From: Tenebrio molitor
Lineage: Eukaryota; Arthropoda; Insecta; Coleoptera; Tenebrionidae
NCBI RefSeq assembly: GCF_963966145.1
Contig: NC_091050.1
Span: forward strand, 13,888,001 to 13,952,000
Reading direction: 5' to 3'
DNA length: 64,000 nucleotides
The notes below the pieces were generated by a model. It saw only the letters and a list, made by a program, of their open reading frames with translations, did no database searches and was not told where the DNA came from. This document shows, piece after piece, positions 34,790-47,437 of the stretch; the first letter of the stretch is position 1, and each line of letters begins with the position of its first letter. The position numbers were made by a program, and so were the translations under genes.

Positions 34790-36915
34790 AAGTGCACTTT
34801 CCGGATTTGATTTAGTTCAAACAATAACAAAGATATGTTCATTTTAATTGAAAAAAGTCCAAACAATTTTTACGATCTCTATTACCAGAGCGGTATTAGA
34901 GTCATGCGAATATTTACATTCGACTGGATATGATTAAATCTATAAAACACAGTTTTCAGATTTGTCTAGCTCACACCGTAACGAAGATATCGTTATTTTT
35001 ATTCAGAAAGTATTCCGGCGCCTCCACCATTTACCAGATACGTAAATTTTTCTCAACTGGTGTTGGAGGCAGAGTGATGCGGTTTTTTGAAATCGATTTG
35101 CCATCAATTAGTCTACAAAATGCAGTGTTTAAATATAATATACAGTAAACTATCAGAAAGATATTGCTAGTTTTGTTGAGAAAGTATCCCGGCGCCTCCA
35201 CCATTTTTGCGAGCCATTAAAAATTACGCTATTTTCCTGATGTCCTGCGCTAGATGAAATCCGAGAACAGTAATTTATAGATCTCATTACGACGAATCGA
35301 ATGCAAGAGACCCCGTGATCATATCTAGAAAACTGTAATTACGTAGTTTGCAAAAACGATATAGGCGGTAAAATATTTTTTTTTAAATAAAAATAATGAT
35401 ATCTCCATTACAGTTTGAGTTAGATCAAAATTGAAAACTACATTTTCTTGACATAAATTTGGTAAATATAATGCACAAAACCGCATTACTCTATCTCTAA
35501 TACCTACCGAGAAAAGTTTAGTTATACATCTGGCAAAAATGGTGGAGGTGCAGGAATGCCTTTTGAATATAAATAACGATATCTTCCTTAAGATTTGAGC
35601 TAGATCAAATCTGAGAACTGTATTTTGTAGCTTTTATTATGGCCAATCGAATGCAAGAATCCACATGATTCTCCTTAGAAACTGTAATTAGATAGATTAC
35701 AAAACTGATAGAGACCCTGAAAATTTTTCTCCAATATAAATATCTTCAATCGATATCTTTCTTATGATTTGAGTTAGATCAAAATTGAAAAGTGTGTTTT
35801 ATTGACGTAAAAAATCAAATGCACAAATCCCATTACAATGTCTCTAATAACGGAGATTGTAATTGAAAAAATATTCCGGCGCCTCCACCATTTTTGTGAG
35901 ATACATGAGTGAATTTTTCTCGTCCTGTCTTAAAGACAGACTGATGCGGTTTCTTGAAATCGATTTGCCATAAATAAGTCTATAAGATGCAGTTTTCAAA
36001 TATTATCTACATTAAACCATCCCAAAGATATGGCTAGTTTTGTTGAAAAAGTATCCCGGCGCCTCCACCATTTTTGCGAGCCATTATTTACCATCTCCGT
36101 TAGAAACATAGTAATGCAATTCTTTGCATTCGATTTCCCACAGTTGTGTCTATGGCACACAGTTGTCAAATTTGATCAAATCGTAACGAACACATTATTT
36201 TTATTGAAGACATTTTTTCAGCGCCTCTGTCATTTTTGCAATCTATCTAATTAAATTTTTTTGGGAGGACCATGCGCTTTCTTGCATTCGATTCACCACA
36301 ATAAAATCTACAAAATTCAGTTTTCAGATTTGATCCAACTCAAGTAGTAAGGACGATATGCTTATTTATATTGAAAAGGTATTCCTACGCCTCCACCATT
36401 TTTGCCAGATTTATACGTTAATTTTGCTCGGCAGGTGTTAATGCGGTCTTATGCATTTGATTTACCATATTTATGTCAAGAAAATATAGCTTTCAACTTT
36501 GATCTAACTCAAACTATAACGAAAATATCATTATTTTTTATTAAAGCAAGCTACGTAATTACACTTTTCCTGATATAATCACGCGGTTTCTTGCATTGGA
36601 TTCGTCGTTACGAAATCTATAAATTACTGTTCTCAAATTACATCTTGCTCAAGTAATAAGGAAGATAGCGTTATTTTTATTGAAAGAGTATTCCGGCGCC
36701 TCCACCATTTTTGCGACGCACATAAGAGTGTTTTTCTCGAATTGTATTAGAGACAGATTGATGCGGTTTTTTGCATTCGATTTGCCATTCTCAAGTCTAG
36801 ACGATACAGTTTTCAGATTTGATCTAAATCAAACCACAAATAAAATATCATTTTTTGTTCTAAAAAATTCCGGCGCCTCCACCATTTTTGCGGGCTATGT
36901 AAATATAGCTTTCAT
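34790..36915. repeat. 180-bp satellite, array B with inverted centre
   Basis: Same family as array A. Cores CCGGCGCCTCCACCAT occur at about 35015, 35190, 35876, 36057, 36692 and 36868, with decayed ones at about 36220 and 36386. Between about 35250 and 35855 the units run the other way (core as ATGGTGGAGGTGCAGG at about 35540). Units are more diverged than in array A. Confidence 0.9.
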
Positions 36916-38640
36916 GCAGAGAACTTGATTTAAATATTGATAACATCTACAACAACAGGGAGTTTAGTTTGCCAGTCTTCGTTTTTGGATCTTACCTTTA
37001 ATAATAATTTTCTTTCAATTCCACTTAGCTCTTAGGAAGCAATTTGCCGGCTCATTGTTGGTCTGGTGAAAGTGTTTTGGAAGGAGTCTGTTTCGATTTG
37101 AGGCGAGTGAAATTTTGAAAGCTCGTCATGAGCCATTAGAATCGTCGCGAATGGAAATAATAATGAAAAATCGTCGAGTTCGTTGTTTAAATATTTATTT
37201 AGCTGGCTTGACGGGTAGGCGTGTTTATTGAAGATAAGTCTCGATTTATGGCTTCCTGCTGCAGGCCTAAGATCCTCCGTTAATTCATCGCCGTTGTCTG
37301 CACCGGTTATTTGTAGATTTTCTTAGATTGATTGGAGCGGAAGTTTTCTGTAAATCCCCCGTCGCAGCGGGGATAACGCCTGATTCTGAGCCGCTCCAAG
37401 GCCGCTCCTGCTGATGAAATTGTTCGGATTTATACGTCATCCCTCGTATTCAAAATGCAAGTAATAAGCTCCGAGTGCTAGAAACAAGCTATTTATCATT
37501 ATCGTGTCACAAGCAGGTTATTCAAAGTGGTGTCGTTTTCGAACAGCTGTTCGTCGCGGTTTATTAAAAAGGTCGCGGTTATAAATGGCTTCCCGACGAT
37601 TTTTCCCACAAGACGGGGCCCCGGAACGTGATCGGGGCGCAATCGATCCGGCCCTGGAGAATTAATAACCGCCAAAAAACGAGTACAGTTGAGCCGCTCT
37701 AAATAATTAAGAGGTTTATTCAGACGGAGGCGGCGGGATTAGGTGTTGGGGAAAAATCGTCCTAATTTTTCACAGGTATATGAGACGCCTTATGATGGAG
37801 TGGCCACCATCGCGTGGTCTATTCCTTTTGCCCCGGGAGAGCGATAGCGGTGTCACGGCCAGAATCCTAAACAAGTCTGTTAATCACATTTGCGGCGGGC
37901 TCCGTAATTTTGTCGAAATGAAAACCGTTTGATGTAGATAAAAACGACTCATCAATTACCGGCCCCGACGGAAAACTTCCCGCTTTAATTTCATCTTGGG
38001 CCGGTCTGATCATTGCAAATAATTATTTTAAATCGCCCGCTCTCGCCGACACACCTGATTGGTCCCCCACCACTCTCCCAAAGCTCCGTCAAAAATAAGA
38101 CAATCAGACTTGATAATTGAATTATTTTGTTGGCGTTGCGAGTTTGCTCGCCTCATAAGTAATCCTTTAAGGTAAATAAACACAGTTTGTATGATGTAAT
38201 AATTTCTATTAAGTGCGCTTTTACGAGTATAATGCTGTTGTCGCAGCTTTCGCCGTTGCCACATAAATGGGGAACTCGCGTTACTTGTGTCTCACACCTA
38301 ATAATGAATAGAACATCCTCGCCGTCTGTACTTATTAGTTCCAGGTGTGGTTCTTCCCACACTCTGCACGACTGGAACGAGAAAATAATACACACTTCTG
38401 CATACTGGATTACATTCAGGGACTTCCTTACGCCAGATTGACTGTCATTAAAGATGGCTTTGTAAATACGGGGGGCTCATCCTCTTCAAGGAGGTGCATT
38501 TAACAGCCGCTTGATGCTAATAACGATCTCGTTTCCAACTCTCAAACGTGTCTCACTTTTCTTCCAAAAACGACATAATTAATGTTTTCCTTGCAATTTT
38601 CTCGAGGCGTTCATTTAAATTATGATATTGAAGCAATTCT
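36916..38640. other. CpG-bearing single-copy intron DNA
   Basis: No gene recognised; TAATTAAG and ATAAATGGC words are common. Confidence 0.35.
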
Positions 38641-39231
38641 AGATTTCACGATGTCCTAGACCAGGATATGATTTTTTTTTTATTAGATTTGCAAATGAAC
38701 GTTTATACTTTTATTTCAAACCTTTATAACATTTTACATATTTTTACCCGGCGCATCCACCATTCGTACAATTCACAAATTGTCAATTTATTCTTGAAAT
38801 GATGAATGTTTACATTTCTTTGGTGAAAACACACTCCTATGTCTCTCACTTAGTGCTTGAAGCAGAAAAAATCAGACATTTGAACCAACTATATTTTGTC
38901 ATAACATACATGTTTTTGATAAATTGCCAATTTGTTACAAACTGTTGAAGATGCACCATACAATGTTCTTCTTTGAAATTGCTATAACAAAATCAATTTA
39001 ATTCTCAAGTCTCGTTTATTAAGAAGAACCAAAATATCTACTCAATGTTTAGGAGTTGCGAAGCAAAAGAAATTAAGAAATAGAACAAAGAATTTTTTGT
39101 ATTGAATTAGTCAAAGGTAAATCTTTAAAACACAGTTTTTAGATATTTTTAATTCAAAGATTTCATAATTTAATTTTTTTCCCGGCGCCTCCACCATTTT
39201 TAACTTCATAGAAAGATAAACTCGTTTAGAT
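38641..39231. repeat. AT-rich block with two minus-oriented boxes
   Basis: Boxes CCCGGCGCATCCACCATT at 38747-38764 and CCCGGCGCCTCCACCATTTT at 39181-39200. Flanks are unrelated to each other. Confidence 0.6.
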
Positions 39232-39462
39232 CTTGGATTTTCTCATGGGCTATGAGTCACATCTGCGCAAACAACGAATATCGGTCTCAAGTAGGAGCTA
39301 CAAACCTTCCGGAAAACATCGTCGTTACGATAGCGTCGTCTCGCTCTTGTCTATTGGCAAGTGAAGTTTTCGGTTGTCATTTACAGATTTTTTACTGATT
39401 TATTGCTCCGCCTTCGCGCAGATTTTCGAAGGTCACAGCCCATGAGAGAATCCAACACCTCT
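39232..39462 (+). mobile_element. MITE with GAGGTGTTGGATT ends, copy 2
   Basis: Left end TTGGATTTTCTCATGGGCTA, right end ending GAATCCAACACCTCT. The internal sequence matches the copy at 51070-51229 but carries about 70 extra bases. The first few terminal bases have decayed. Confidence 0.85.
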
Positions 39463-39594
39463 ATCAGCAAAGTCTAAACAAATAATTTTGTATGGACAAA
39501 ATACGAGTAAATATAGTTTTAAGTAGTTATTAAGATTGTATTGATTTATTTTTAATACTAAGGAACTAATTAAATTATAGCAATTATTTTTCAA

Positions 39595-39835
39595 ATTAAG
39601 GACAAGGAAATGTTTCGCTTTGTAAAAAGTTGCTCAAACGGAATAAATACTTTTTAATTAAGAAAACAAACGTTAAAGCATCAAAACCAACAAGTACTTC
39701 CAGCCTTTTATAAATATGTAAAAAGAGTCCTTTTAATACATTTTTACGATTTATTTCAACAGCTGTACTCAACAAGCTACTCAAGAAATGTAAAAGAAAT
39801 GTTTTCGTAAACATTTTAACTTCTCTTTATTGAAA
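39595..39835. repeat. Module preceding satellite array C
   Basis: Direct-orientation homologue of 34090-34335. The minus-strand open frame of 72 codons here is not protein-like. Confidence 0.75.
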
Positions 39836-39929
39836 GCAAAATCGATACTTCAAATTTGCTTCCTAGTTCCACAAATCATACAAAAATAATGCTGTCTGAT
39901 GCAAAATAATTTTAGAAACAGAACTAAGC

Positions 39930-40250
39930 GAATTCTTGCATTAGATTCGCCAAAATTAAATTTATAAAACACAGTCTTGTGATTAGATTTAGCTCAAACC
40001 ATGAGAAAGACATTGACATCTTTACTGAAAAATCTTCCCGGCGCCTCCACCATTTCGCAAGTTATTTAGTTAGCGTTTTCTCGACTGGTATTAAAGATAC
40101 GGCCATGATATTTTTTGGATTAAATTTGTCATGGTCAGATCTACAAAACGCTGTTTTCGGATTTGATCTAGCTTAAATAATAAACAAAATATTGCTATTT
40201 TTGATGACAAATTATCCCGGCGCCTCCACCATTATTGCGAGCGATGTTAA
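39930..40250. repeat. 180-bp satellite, array C (2 units)
   Basis: Two cores (CCCGGCGCCTCCACCATT) at 40037 and 40216, 179 bp apart, with the same TTAGATTCGCC and GATTTAGCTCAAAC text as arrays A and B. Confidence 0.9.
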
Positions 40251-40383
40251 TGCAATTTTCGCCACCACAAATAATCAAACGGTCTAATTATTATGCAACA
40301 CGTTTAGCCACCATTTAGTTCAATTTGTACATTTTATTTCATTGTTTCAATTAACAACTCGATAAACAGCCAATTTTTTGTTA

Positions 40384-40802
40384 CAGTGTGTCCAAAAAGT
40401 CTGGAAACACCCCAATAAAATAGAAATGAATAATTTTCAAGAAAAACGCAAAACAGGTGAAGCGTTTTCAAAAAGCTTTCTGTTGATGGTATCTGTTTGC
40501 TGTTTTTGATGACCTTGAAAGAGTTATGATGTCATCAGAGGTTTTTTTAAATGGCAGCGTCGCATTTTACTACCGTTTTTAATAGATCGGTCAAAAAAAT
40601 TTTCAATTTACATAAGAAATTTCCTGAAAAAACCTATTTTTTTAAATAACATAATAACTTTTTCAAGGTCATCGAAAAGACCTTAAAGAAAATCTCAGCA
40701 GAAATCTTTTTTAAAACACTAACTGACCTGTCTTTACATTTTTTTTCAAAAATTATTCGTTACGTTTTCATTTGTCTGTTTCCAGACTTTTCGGACACAC
40801 TG
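40384..40802 (+). mobile_element. Complete mariner-type MITE
   Basis: It is 419 bp long with 25-bp terminal inverted repeats (CAGTGTGTCCAAAAAGTCTG...) that differ at one base. TA is present on both sides (40382-40383 and 40803-40804), the expected target duplication of Tc1/mariner elements. No transposase frame, so non-autonomous. A half copy is at 3590-3824. Confidence 0.92.
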
Positions 40803-40804
40803 TA

Positions 40805-42342
40805 TATGCATATCCAAAACAAATTAATCAGCGACAACAGCCTTTTCTCAGTTTTAACGTGACAAGATTAATTAATTAAGAAATGATGTTATTTGATGTA
40901 GTTGGTGGTTGTTGGTGGGTGGTAGGCCGCCCCCTCCCCGTTTCCAATCAAGTAATCTGGCGTTATGATAAACGACGGGCGGCGGCGATTGATGGTGGGC
41001 CCCCGATCACGAACCGACGTGGGAAAATCGCACAACGATTGTGATTCGGGTCACTATTTTCCTATCAAGCGGACCTCGAGCTTAATTAATTTCCCGGGAT
41101 CCTCGCCTTCTAGGTACGCAATTCTTTACGGCCACCAGATAGAAATCTTATCATCCCCTTTGTTGGGCCCCGCTGATTTCGAATACAACCGGCGCTATTT
41201 CCTGGGGGCGGCGCATTTTTAATCTGGCCCCTGTTAAGCGGCGACTTGTTTATGGAGCAGTTGAGGAGTCGTTTGTTGTTGGCCCTCGGGGTCGTCCGTT
41301 CTTGTCGTGTTTGCTCAAATTGATTCGGCCCTTCCGGATAAGGACGAATAACATGGCCGCGCACCGAAAAGATAATTTTTTGTATTTTGTGGGTGGCGAG
41401 GATCGATCGGGCTCTTCGAAATGGCTCGACATATTTAAAAAGTCCACGTAACCAGATGGAAATATGAATATTGAACAGACATTAATAAAACTTTTGCCTG
41501 AGCCATTTATCCCCGTACCACTCGACTTCCAGCTCGAGGAACATATTGAAAAGTAATCAATCAACTGTGGGGAATCGGCCAAAGTTTGCGAATATTGAAA
41601 ATAAAGTCAATAAAATCTAATAAAAACGAACGGAATACAATCGTCCTTTCGTAAACTGAGAATTTTCAGCTTAACGGACGGTTTTTTCTTTATGGATTTA
41701 TCAGGGCGGGGCTGCCCCTTGTTAGGTGCTAATTCCGGTCCAGACAAATGGAAATCACCACCGCGCCTCAATAGACGCCAGCTCCGGTTCTGTAGACACA
41801 TCAATTATCCGACCCCCGCTGGACGTACTTCATTAAAGCATTGTTTCGCCGGAATTGATTTTATTGCCACCATCCCGACCCTAACTGAGCCCCATTCGCG
41901 CCCAAAACATCGACCCACCGCGATTTATTATTTACAAGCGCGGTAAACATCTGTTGAACACGGCCGTATTTTTTCGTTTTTCGCTCCAAGTACAACAACG
42001 GCTAAACACCCGTCGGTAATTTATATATCGACATGTCCGTCCCTCGTATTTCTTCATTTAACCGCGATGCAATAAGGTGCAATGCTGTTTTGAACTTATG
42101 ATAAATGGACGCCATTATCGCGGATTATTTCCTCGGAAATGAACGTTTCAATTTACCCGGACAAATAACAATGGGCTCTATCTGGCGCGCTTATGAACCT
42201 AATCCGGGGATTACGGCGCAAAGGAAAAAATATGCAAACGCCGCCGGAGCCATTCAAACGGTTCAATAAAAAATCCTAATACGTGCTCCAAATGAACATC
42301 GGGAAAAGGCTCCGGAAAGGCAGGACAGGAAGCATCGGTAAA
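40805..42342. other. CpG-bearing single-copy intron DNA
   Basis: No gene recognised; overlapping open frames on both strands have no domain content. Confidence 0.35.
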
Positions 42343-43215
42343 GGCTCAGTTTACAAATTACCAAATTTAGTCCAAAATCTTGTCTAATAAGCTAAGAAAT
42401 ACACAAAGAGCAAAGTGCGAGAAAAAAAAACTTTACTGCACTAGTGCGGTAAAGTATGTCATTATGACATTAAAATCAGAAGTGTGACATTACGTATTGA
42501 TACAGATAATAGTAAATTATGCCACGAGTGCATAAAATAGTAACTTTTTTGATGAGTGGGTACAAGCCGTAGATGTGTGCGATAATGCCATGAGAAAAAA
42601 AATATTTAATTTATGAACTCTATCGATTTTTTTACAGTTACGGAGTAAAAGCTAAATTTCCAATGTATTTCGTTCAAAAATCTTGTTGAATAAACTAAGA
42701 GGTAACTAAGGTCACAACACTACGACAGCTTACAGAAAGAACAAAGTGTGTCAATTTCCTACACTAGTGCGGCAAAGTATATCATCACGACATTCCAATC
42801 AGAAGTGTGACATTATGTATTAATAACAGATAATGTACATAAAATACCATTTTTGTGCTGCAATGCCATGAGAAAAAAATATATTTAATTCATGAACTCT
42901 ATGGATTTTTTTACAGCTACGGAAACATCAGTAAAAGCTAAATTTCCAAATTGTCAAATTTCGTTCAAAAATCTTGTTGAATAAACTAAGAAATAAGGAC
43001 AACAATAGTAGGACAGTTTACACAAAGAACAAAGAAAACAGTGCGGTAAAGTGTCACGTTACAACATGTGTGAGGTAAAGTATGTCATTATGACATTCAG
43101 ATCAGAAATGTGACATTATGTATTGATGGTAGATCACAATTATTTAAGCAACGAATGCACAAAATAATATTTTTTGTGACGAGTGGGCACGAGCCGTAGG
43201 CGAGTGCGGTAGTCC
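42343..43215. repeat. ~295-bp tandem repeat, three units
   Basis: The mark TCTTGTTGAATAAACTAAG occurs at 42681 and 42972, with a decayed first copy at 42379. Each unit has GTATGTCATTATGACATT or a variant (a small palindrome) and CATGAGAAAAAAAT. The last unit ends in GGGCACGAGCCGTAGGCGAG. Confidence 0.88.
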
Positions 43216-43379
43216 CACGAGCAAAAAGACGTCTGTTTTTTTCTTACGAAAAGTTGTTTATCTTACAGTTGGTTTGAAAGTCTAGAAATAATTTAAAGAA
43301 ATCTTCTTTATCCACTTTGGCTGGTTGTTCAAATTCATTAGGAGCCCTTGCCGTGGTGGGCACGTAGGCTCCGCTGCAG

Positions 43380-43467
43380 AACCGCAGCCAGCCCTGGGGC
43401 GGCATTGCAAGGGACGGTCGAACGTGACGTGGGTCCGGGGAGGTCAGGGGTCGGCTCTGTCCGCCAG
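43380..43467 (+). other. Weak candidate small exon (neuroligin?)
   Basis: A GC-rich island is bounded by CTGCAG|A and CCAG|GTGAGA, and stays open for all 88 bases in the frame set by exon 1 (phase 1). The predicted peptide is basic and contains one Cys and an N-V-T sequon. In vertebrate neuroligins, splice site A lies at about this point of the protein, between the first coding exon and the HGG region. Against it: the polypyrimidine tract is poor, and an 88-base open frame in GC-rich DNA is easily due to chance. Confidence 0.15.
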
Positions 43468-46400
43468 GTGAGACCCTAATTAAGATATAACCGTATCGGG
43501 CCGAAGATATATCATGCGGCGGTAACGTCCAGACTAGCTAATTATAATTTAGGGGGCGGCGCGGTGCCAGCGCAAAAATTCAATTCGGAGGGAATACCAT
43601 CGAGCTAATTACACAATCGTGAAATGCATTCGAAGTTAGTTCGAATCGCGTCTCGAGATTGCCGTAGAACATCGAAGTTGTGCATTTAGGAGGGAAACTT
43701 AATGAAAGCCGAGATGCAATCCAGTGAAAAGGAGATAACCTGCAATTAAACTAGGGAAGACGCCTATTAATTTTACTGTTACGGACCCAGAGGACGTGGG
43801 CGAAAACATCAGCTGAGCTGGGGGACCCGCTCGTTATCACTGTTTATTCTGTTTATCATAATCGCACTTAGGTAAATTAGCGAGTGGGTGACAATGCGAC
43901 TCTCCATTAATCAAAACGTGCGTCGCCGTTTTCTTAGCGCAAGGACCAGGATAATGAAAAAATGTGACGTTAAATAGGTTGAGAAAGGATCGTGCGTCAC
44001 CGGAATACACTCCGACAACAAAATAATCATAAAATATAGCTGTCATCTGCGACTGCGATTTTCTCCATATACACACAGGTATGAAATATTCCCGGTAATT
44101 TGTATTCTCACCTCAGACTCGCGAGGGTTTTATACGAGACATGCCCGAAATAAAGAAAGGAACTCCCAGGCGCTGGGTCGAGGATCGGACAAGGGTTCAA
44201 ACGAATCGACATCTTTTAATCAATCATACGAGACGCACGCCCAAATTGCTAAACACGCCGGAAAGGTTCAAGGACGAGCCCCAAGGACGCGTTTAATAAC
44301 CGAGCAAGAACGCGACTTTTAACGACTTCATCTACATTGTTGAGGATGATACGTCGCCGACGAAACGTGAGCGAAATTGCGCCGACATTTATTTTTCTTG
44401 TTTGGACAGAACTCGTAAAGAGTTTGCCAGTAATTGCCAACCAATACTCGCAACTTGCAACAACTCGTCCCAACATTTTTTATAATTACTTTTCTTGCAA
44501 ATTAAAACTTGAAAAATGTCACACTTTCATCAAGAAAATTAATTTGTTATTTGGCAATTACGAGGTCTGCAGGGGGGGGCTGTAAACAAATTGACAGCTT
44601 TCTCAAGAAATATTTATTTTTTAATCAGGTCCATTGACGCAAAAACACAACGAAAATTTGGAAGCGACGCGCAGCTGGCTCCCCCGAACTTACTCGAATG
44701 AGCCTTTCGCCGCGGAGCGTGTGACGTGACGCGTGACGGTGAAACTAATACCCGGCCCGGGAAAAATGGATTAGAAGCGCACCGTTCTGATCTACCAGTC
44801 GAAAGCTTTTGCCAAGTACTTTCTAAGAGATATTCTGAGTGAGCACTTTCGGGTTTTGGCATTGACCCTACAGGCCATAAAAAGTACTTGTTATTTGTAG
44901 TTTTTCATATATTTTTTGCGTGCTTCGTTTCAAATTAAATTACTTTGCTTGTCAACAACTTGTTAAGAAAAAAATTGTAAACTTTGACAAATCACCTTCA
45001 AATTGAGTTGGGGAAAGCTCGGAGGCGGCGAAATTGCGAGACTTTACTCCAGGTGAAGCTGGCACGTTGAGGACTTGGCGCAATGTGTATTATTGGTCAA
45101 ACTTGACATTAATCACGAAAATTATTGATTAACGCTGTCAGCATGAGGCACATAATCAACACGATCAGTAAATCGCGGCGACATTTAGAAATCAAAGCAC
45201 GACTCTGATTCAGACCGGCTCGAATAATGGAAATCCATTTCAGGTGAATTCGGCAAGTCGTGCAAATAAGGCAAACACATTCCAACGAGAGGTCATAACG
45301 TTGCGGCGGTTTAAATTTGATTGATCGAGAAACGCAATTCGACGAAACGCCAATTATTTGAAAGCCCCTGATGAGTTGTTTGATGAAATTACTTAGACAA
45401 CTGTTTGGCTTGCAAGCCAACAAGTGACCCGAAGTGAAGTGCATTTTTGGGCAGCGTTTCGGCACCGATTACGCAACCATCAGGCACCGAGCAAACCTGT
45501 GCCACAATCTCTCGAAATTTGACGCATAAGAGGTGTCCCCCGAAAATTTCTTGGGGCTTCATTTGCAGGACGAAGTATGAATAATGTGGGACTATTTCAG
45601 TTTCATCGATTCGAGCGGTCCGTCATGATCTCGACGAGAGAGAGCTGTCGGGGTGGGGGGTGTCGAGTGATGCATTAGCGCCGAACCCTCTAAAGGGCAC
45701 CTTGAAGGAATCCGAAGACGGGTCGAGAAGGTAGATTGTTTGCTTATCAGCCGTCGGTATCCTTTCGAGAATCCTTCACCTCTGCGGATCTTCATATTCA
45801 AATTTGCCCAATTATGTTTAGTCCTTTTTGTTTATTCGTCTTCTTTGCAGGTTGTTATTTAACGCTTCATCATGTCGGAGTCGACTTCCTCGATAATCCT
45901 TCCGCAAATAGCCGCTTTTAATGATCTTTGCTAATCCTCCGGTGTTTGTCTCCGCCATTATTGGAATTTTTCGCTACGGGCCTCGTCGACAACTATATCA
46001 TAATTGCGTGGGGACGGTTTCCAATCAAAACTTTGATTGATCCGGCCGGGTTCACCTGGAGTCGCGTTTTTGGGGGAATTACTTTTATTTATATCCGCGT
46101 TGCGGAAGCGGAATCGTTCGGACGGGGCGGTCTTATTGTACCGCGAGCTTCCGATACTGTAAAAATCCCTAATAAATATCCCGCCCTGAATGCAGAACGG
46201 AAGATATAACGGTGCATTGTTATTCCAGCCGTACCTGGCCGAGTATACGTCGGGGACAACGTCATAACGTGCCAGATTACCGACCATTTTTCCCTGCCAG
46301 ACTGCCATAAACCTAATTGTCCTCCGTATTAATCTCGGAGTAAAAACGCCACGTCTTCTGCCGCAGCTACGCCCCGACGGCCGCGCCATCTACCCGACAA

Positions 46401-46828
46401 GACGACCGTGCGTATATTCACGCGCATCATAAATAACGCACATATGCACGCACCCCCGCCCTCGACCGGCTTTATTACGCGAAAAGTTGCCACCGCTTCC
46501 TCTCCCACCAACTACTTTATCTATGATTCGAGTTTTATTACTTTCAGACGACACTGTAAACAATTCCGGCTTGCGGGGCTCTATCTTTCGGAAAATCTCC
46601 GACACTCTCCTCTAATTTGTCGGGAAGGTTTCCGCCATAATTTCATAACCTTAAACCGGGAAATTCGATTACGGATTTATAATACACTTAACTAAGTAGT
46701 TTACTTTGTAGCCGACCGTCCGTCGAGATTTACGCCCCTTTTATCGCGCTTTCCACTCTTCTACCACCGCAGCACCGGTGACGAGAAACTGGCGACACCA
46801 TCCTAGTGTCAATCACCAATCGACGTGT
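43468..46828. other. CpG-bearing single-copy intron DNA
   Basis: No gene recognised. A run of nine or so G bases lies near 44571. Confidence 0.35.
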
Positions 46829-47000
46829 GACTCCACACACTGAGCAGTGGTGCCGGCACAGTGACAACGGTGATGGGAAACCAGTATAGGCATCTCAGTG
46901 TCGTTTGACTCCACACACACTGAGCAATGACCTTGTAGAGATGCGGGCACCGTGACAACGGTGATGAGAGGCGCATGGTGCCATCTCAACCTTCAAACCA
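46829..47000. repeat. ~79-bp tandem duplication
   Basis: GACTCCACACACTGAGCA (46829) and GACTCCACACACACTGAGCA (46908) start two units; both contain CGTGACAACGGTGATG or a one-base variant. Confidence 0.75.
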
Positions 47001-47110
47001 TCCCTTCTCCTTTCACATCCTTTTGCACGCGCGTCTCCTCATCACCACTCTTATGCAAGTGCGGCACAGCTACGCCGATGACGGGGGGCGTTAGGTGCGA
47101 TCTCTCGATC

Positions 47111-47425
47111 AGGAAAGGAAACGGTACATCTTTCATTCCCCCCCGAAGGGGGGCGGGCTGCTGAGGCTTTCAGCCTTTTCAGCCACACTGACGGGAAGAT
47201 TCGGGATGGGTACGGTGAGGATGGGTGCGGAAGGAAGGTGGTAGGTACTGAGAGGTTGATACTGACCCAGCATTCGCCTTATCTGTGATATGAGACATAC
47301 CACGATGTGATGGTGTGGGGAAATCTCTGAAAAAAACCCACACCTGGTCAGGCGGCACCGGGGTTAGAACCCGGGACCTCCCGAATGTAAAGTGGCGCGC
47401 TAGGCGCTTGACCACAGTACTCGGT
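47111..47425 (-). mobile_element. tRNA-derived SINE, long copy (family 1)
   Basis: On the minus strand it begins ACCGAGTACTGTGGTCAAGC, with an A box and a B box (GGTTCTAACCCC), then the same body as 17494-17649. A further ~165 bp contain a CCCCCC/GGGGGG hairpin. GATCTCTCGATC flanks it on both sides (47099-47110 and 47426-47437), a 12-bp target-site duplication that fixes its ends. Confidence 0.88.
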
Positions 47426-47437
47426 GATCTCTCGATC

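Noticed and set aside
45958..46389. 143-codon minus-strand open frame
   Set aside because: No recognisable domain; overlaps other open frames on both strands in single-copy DNA.
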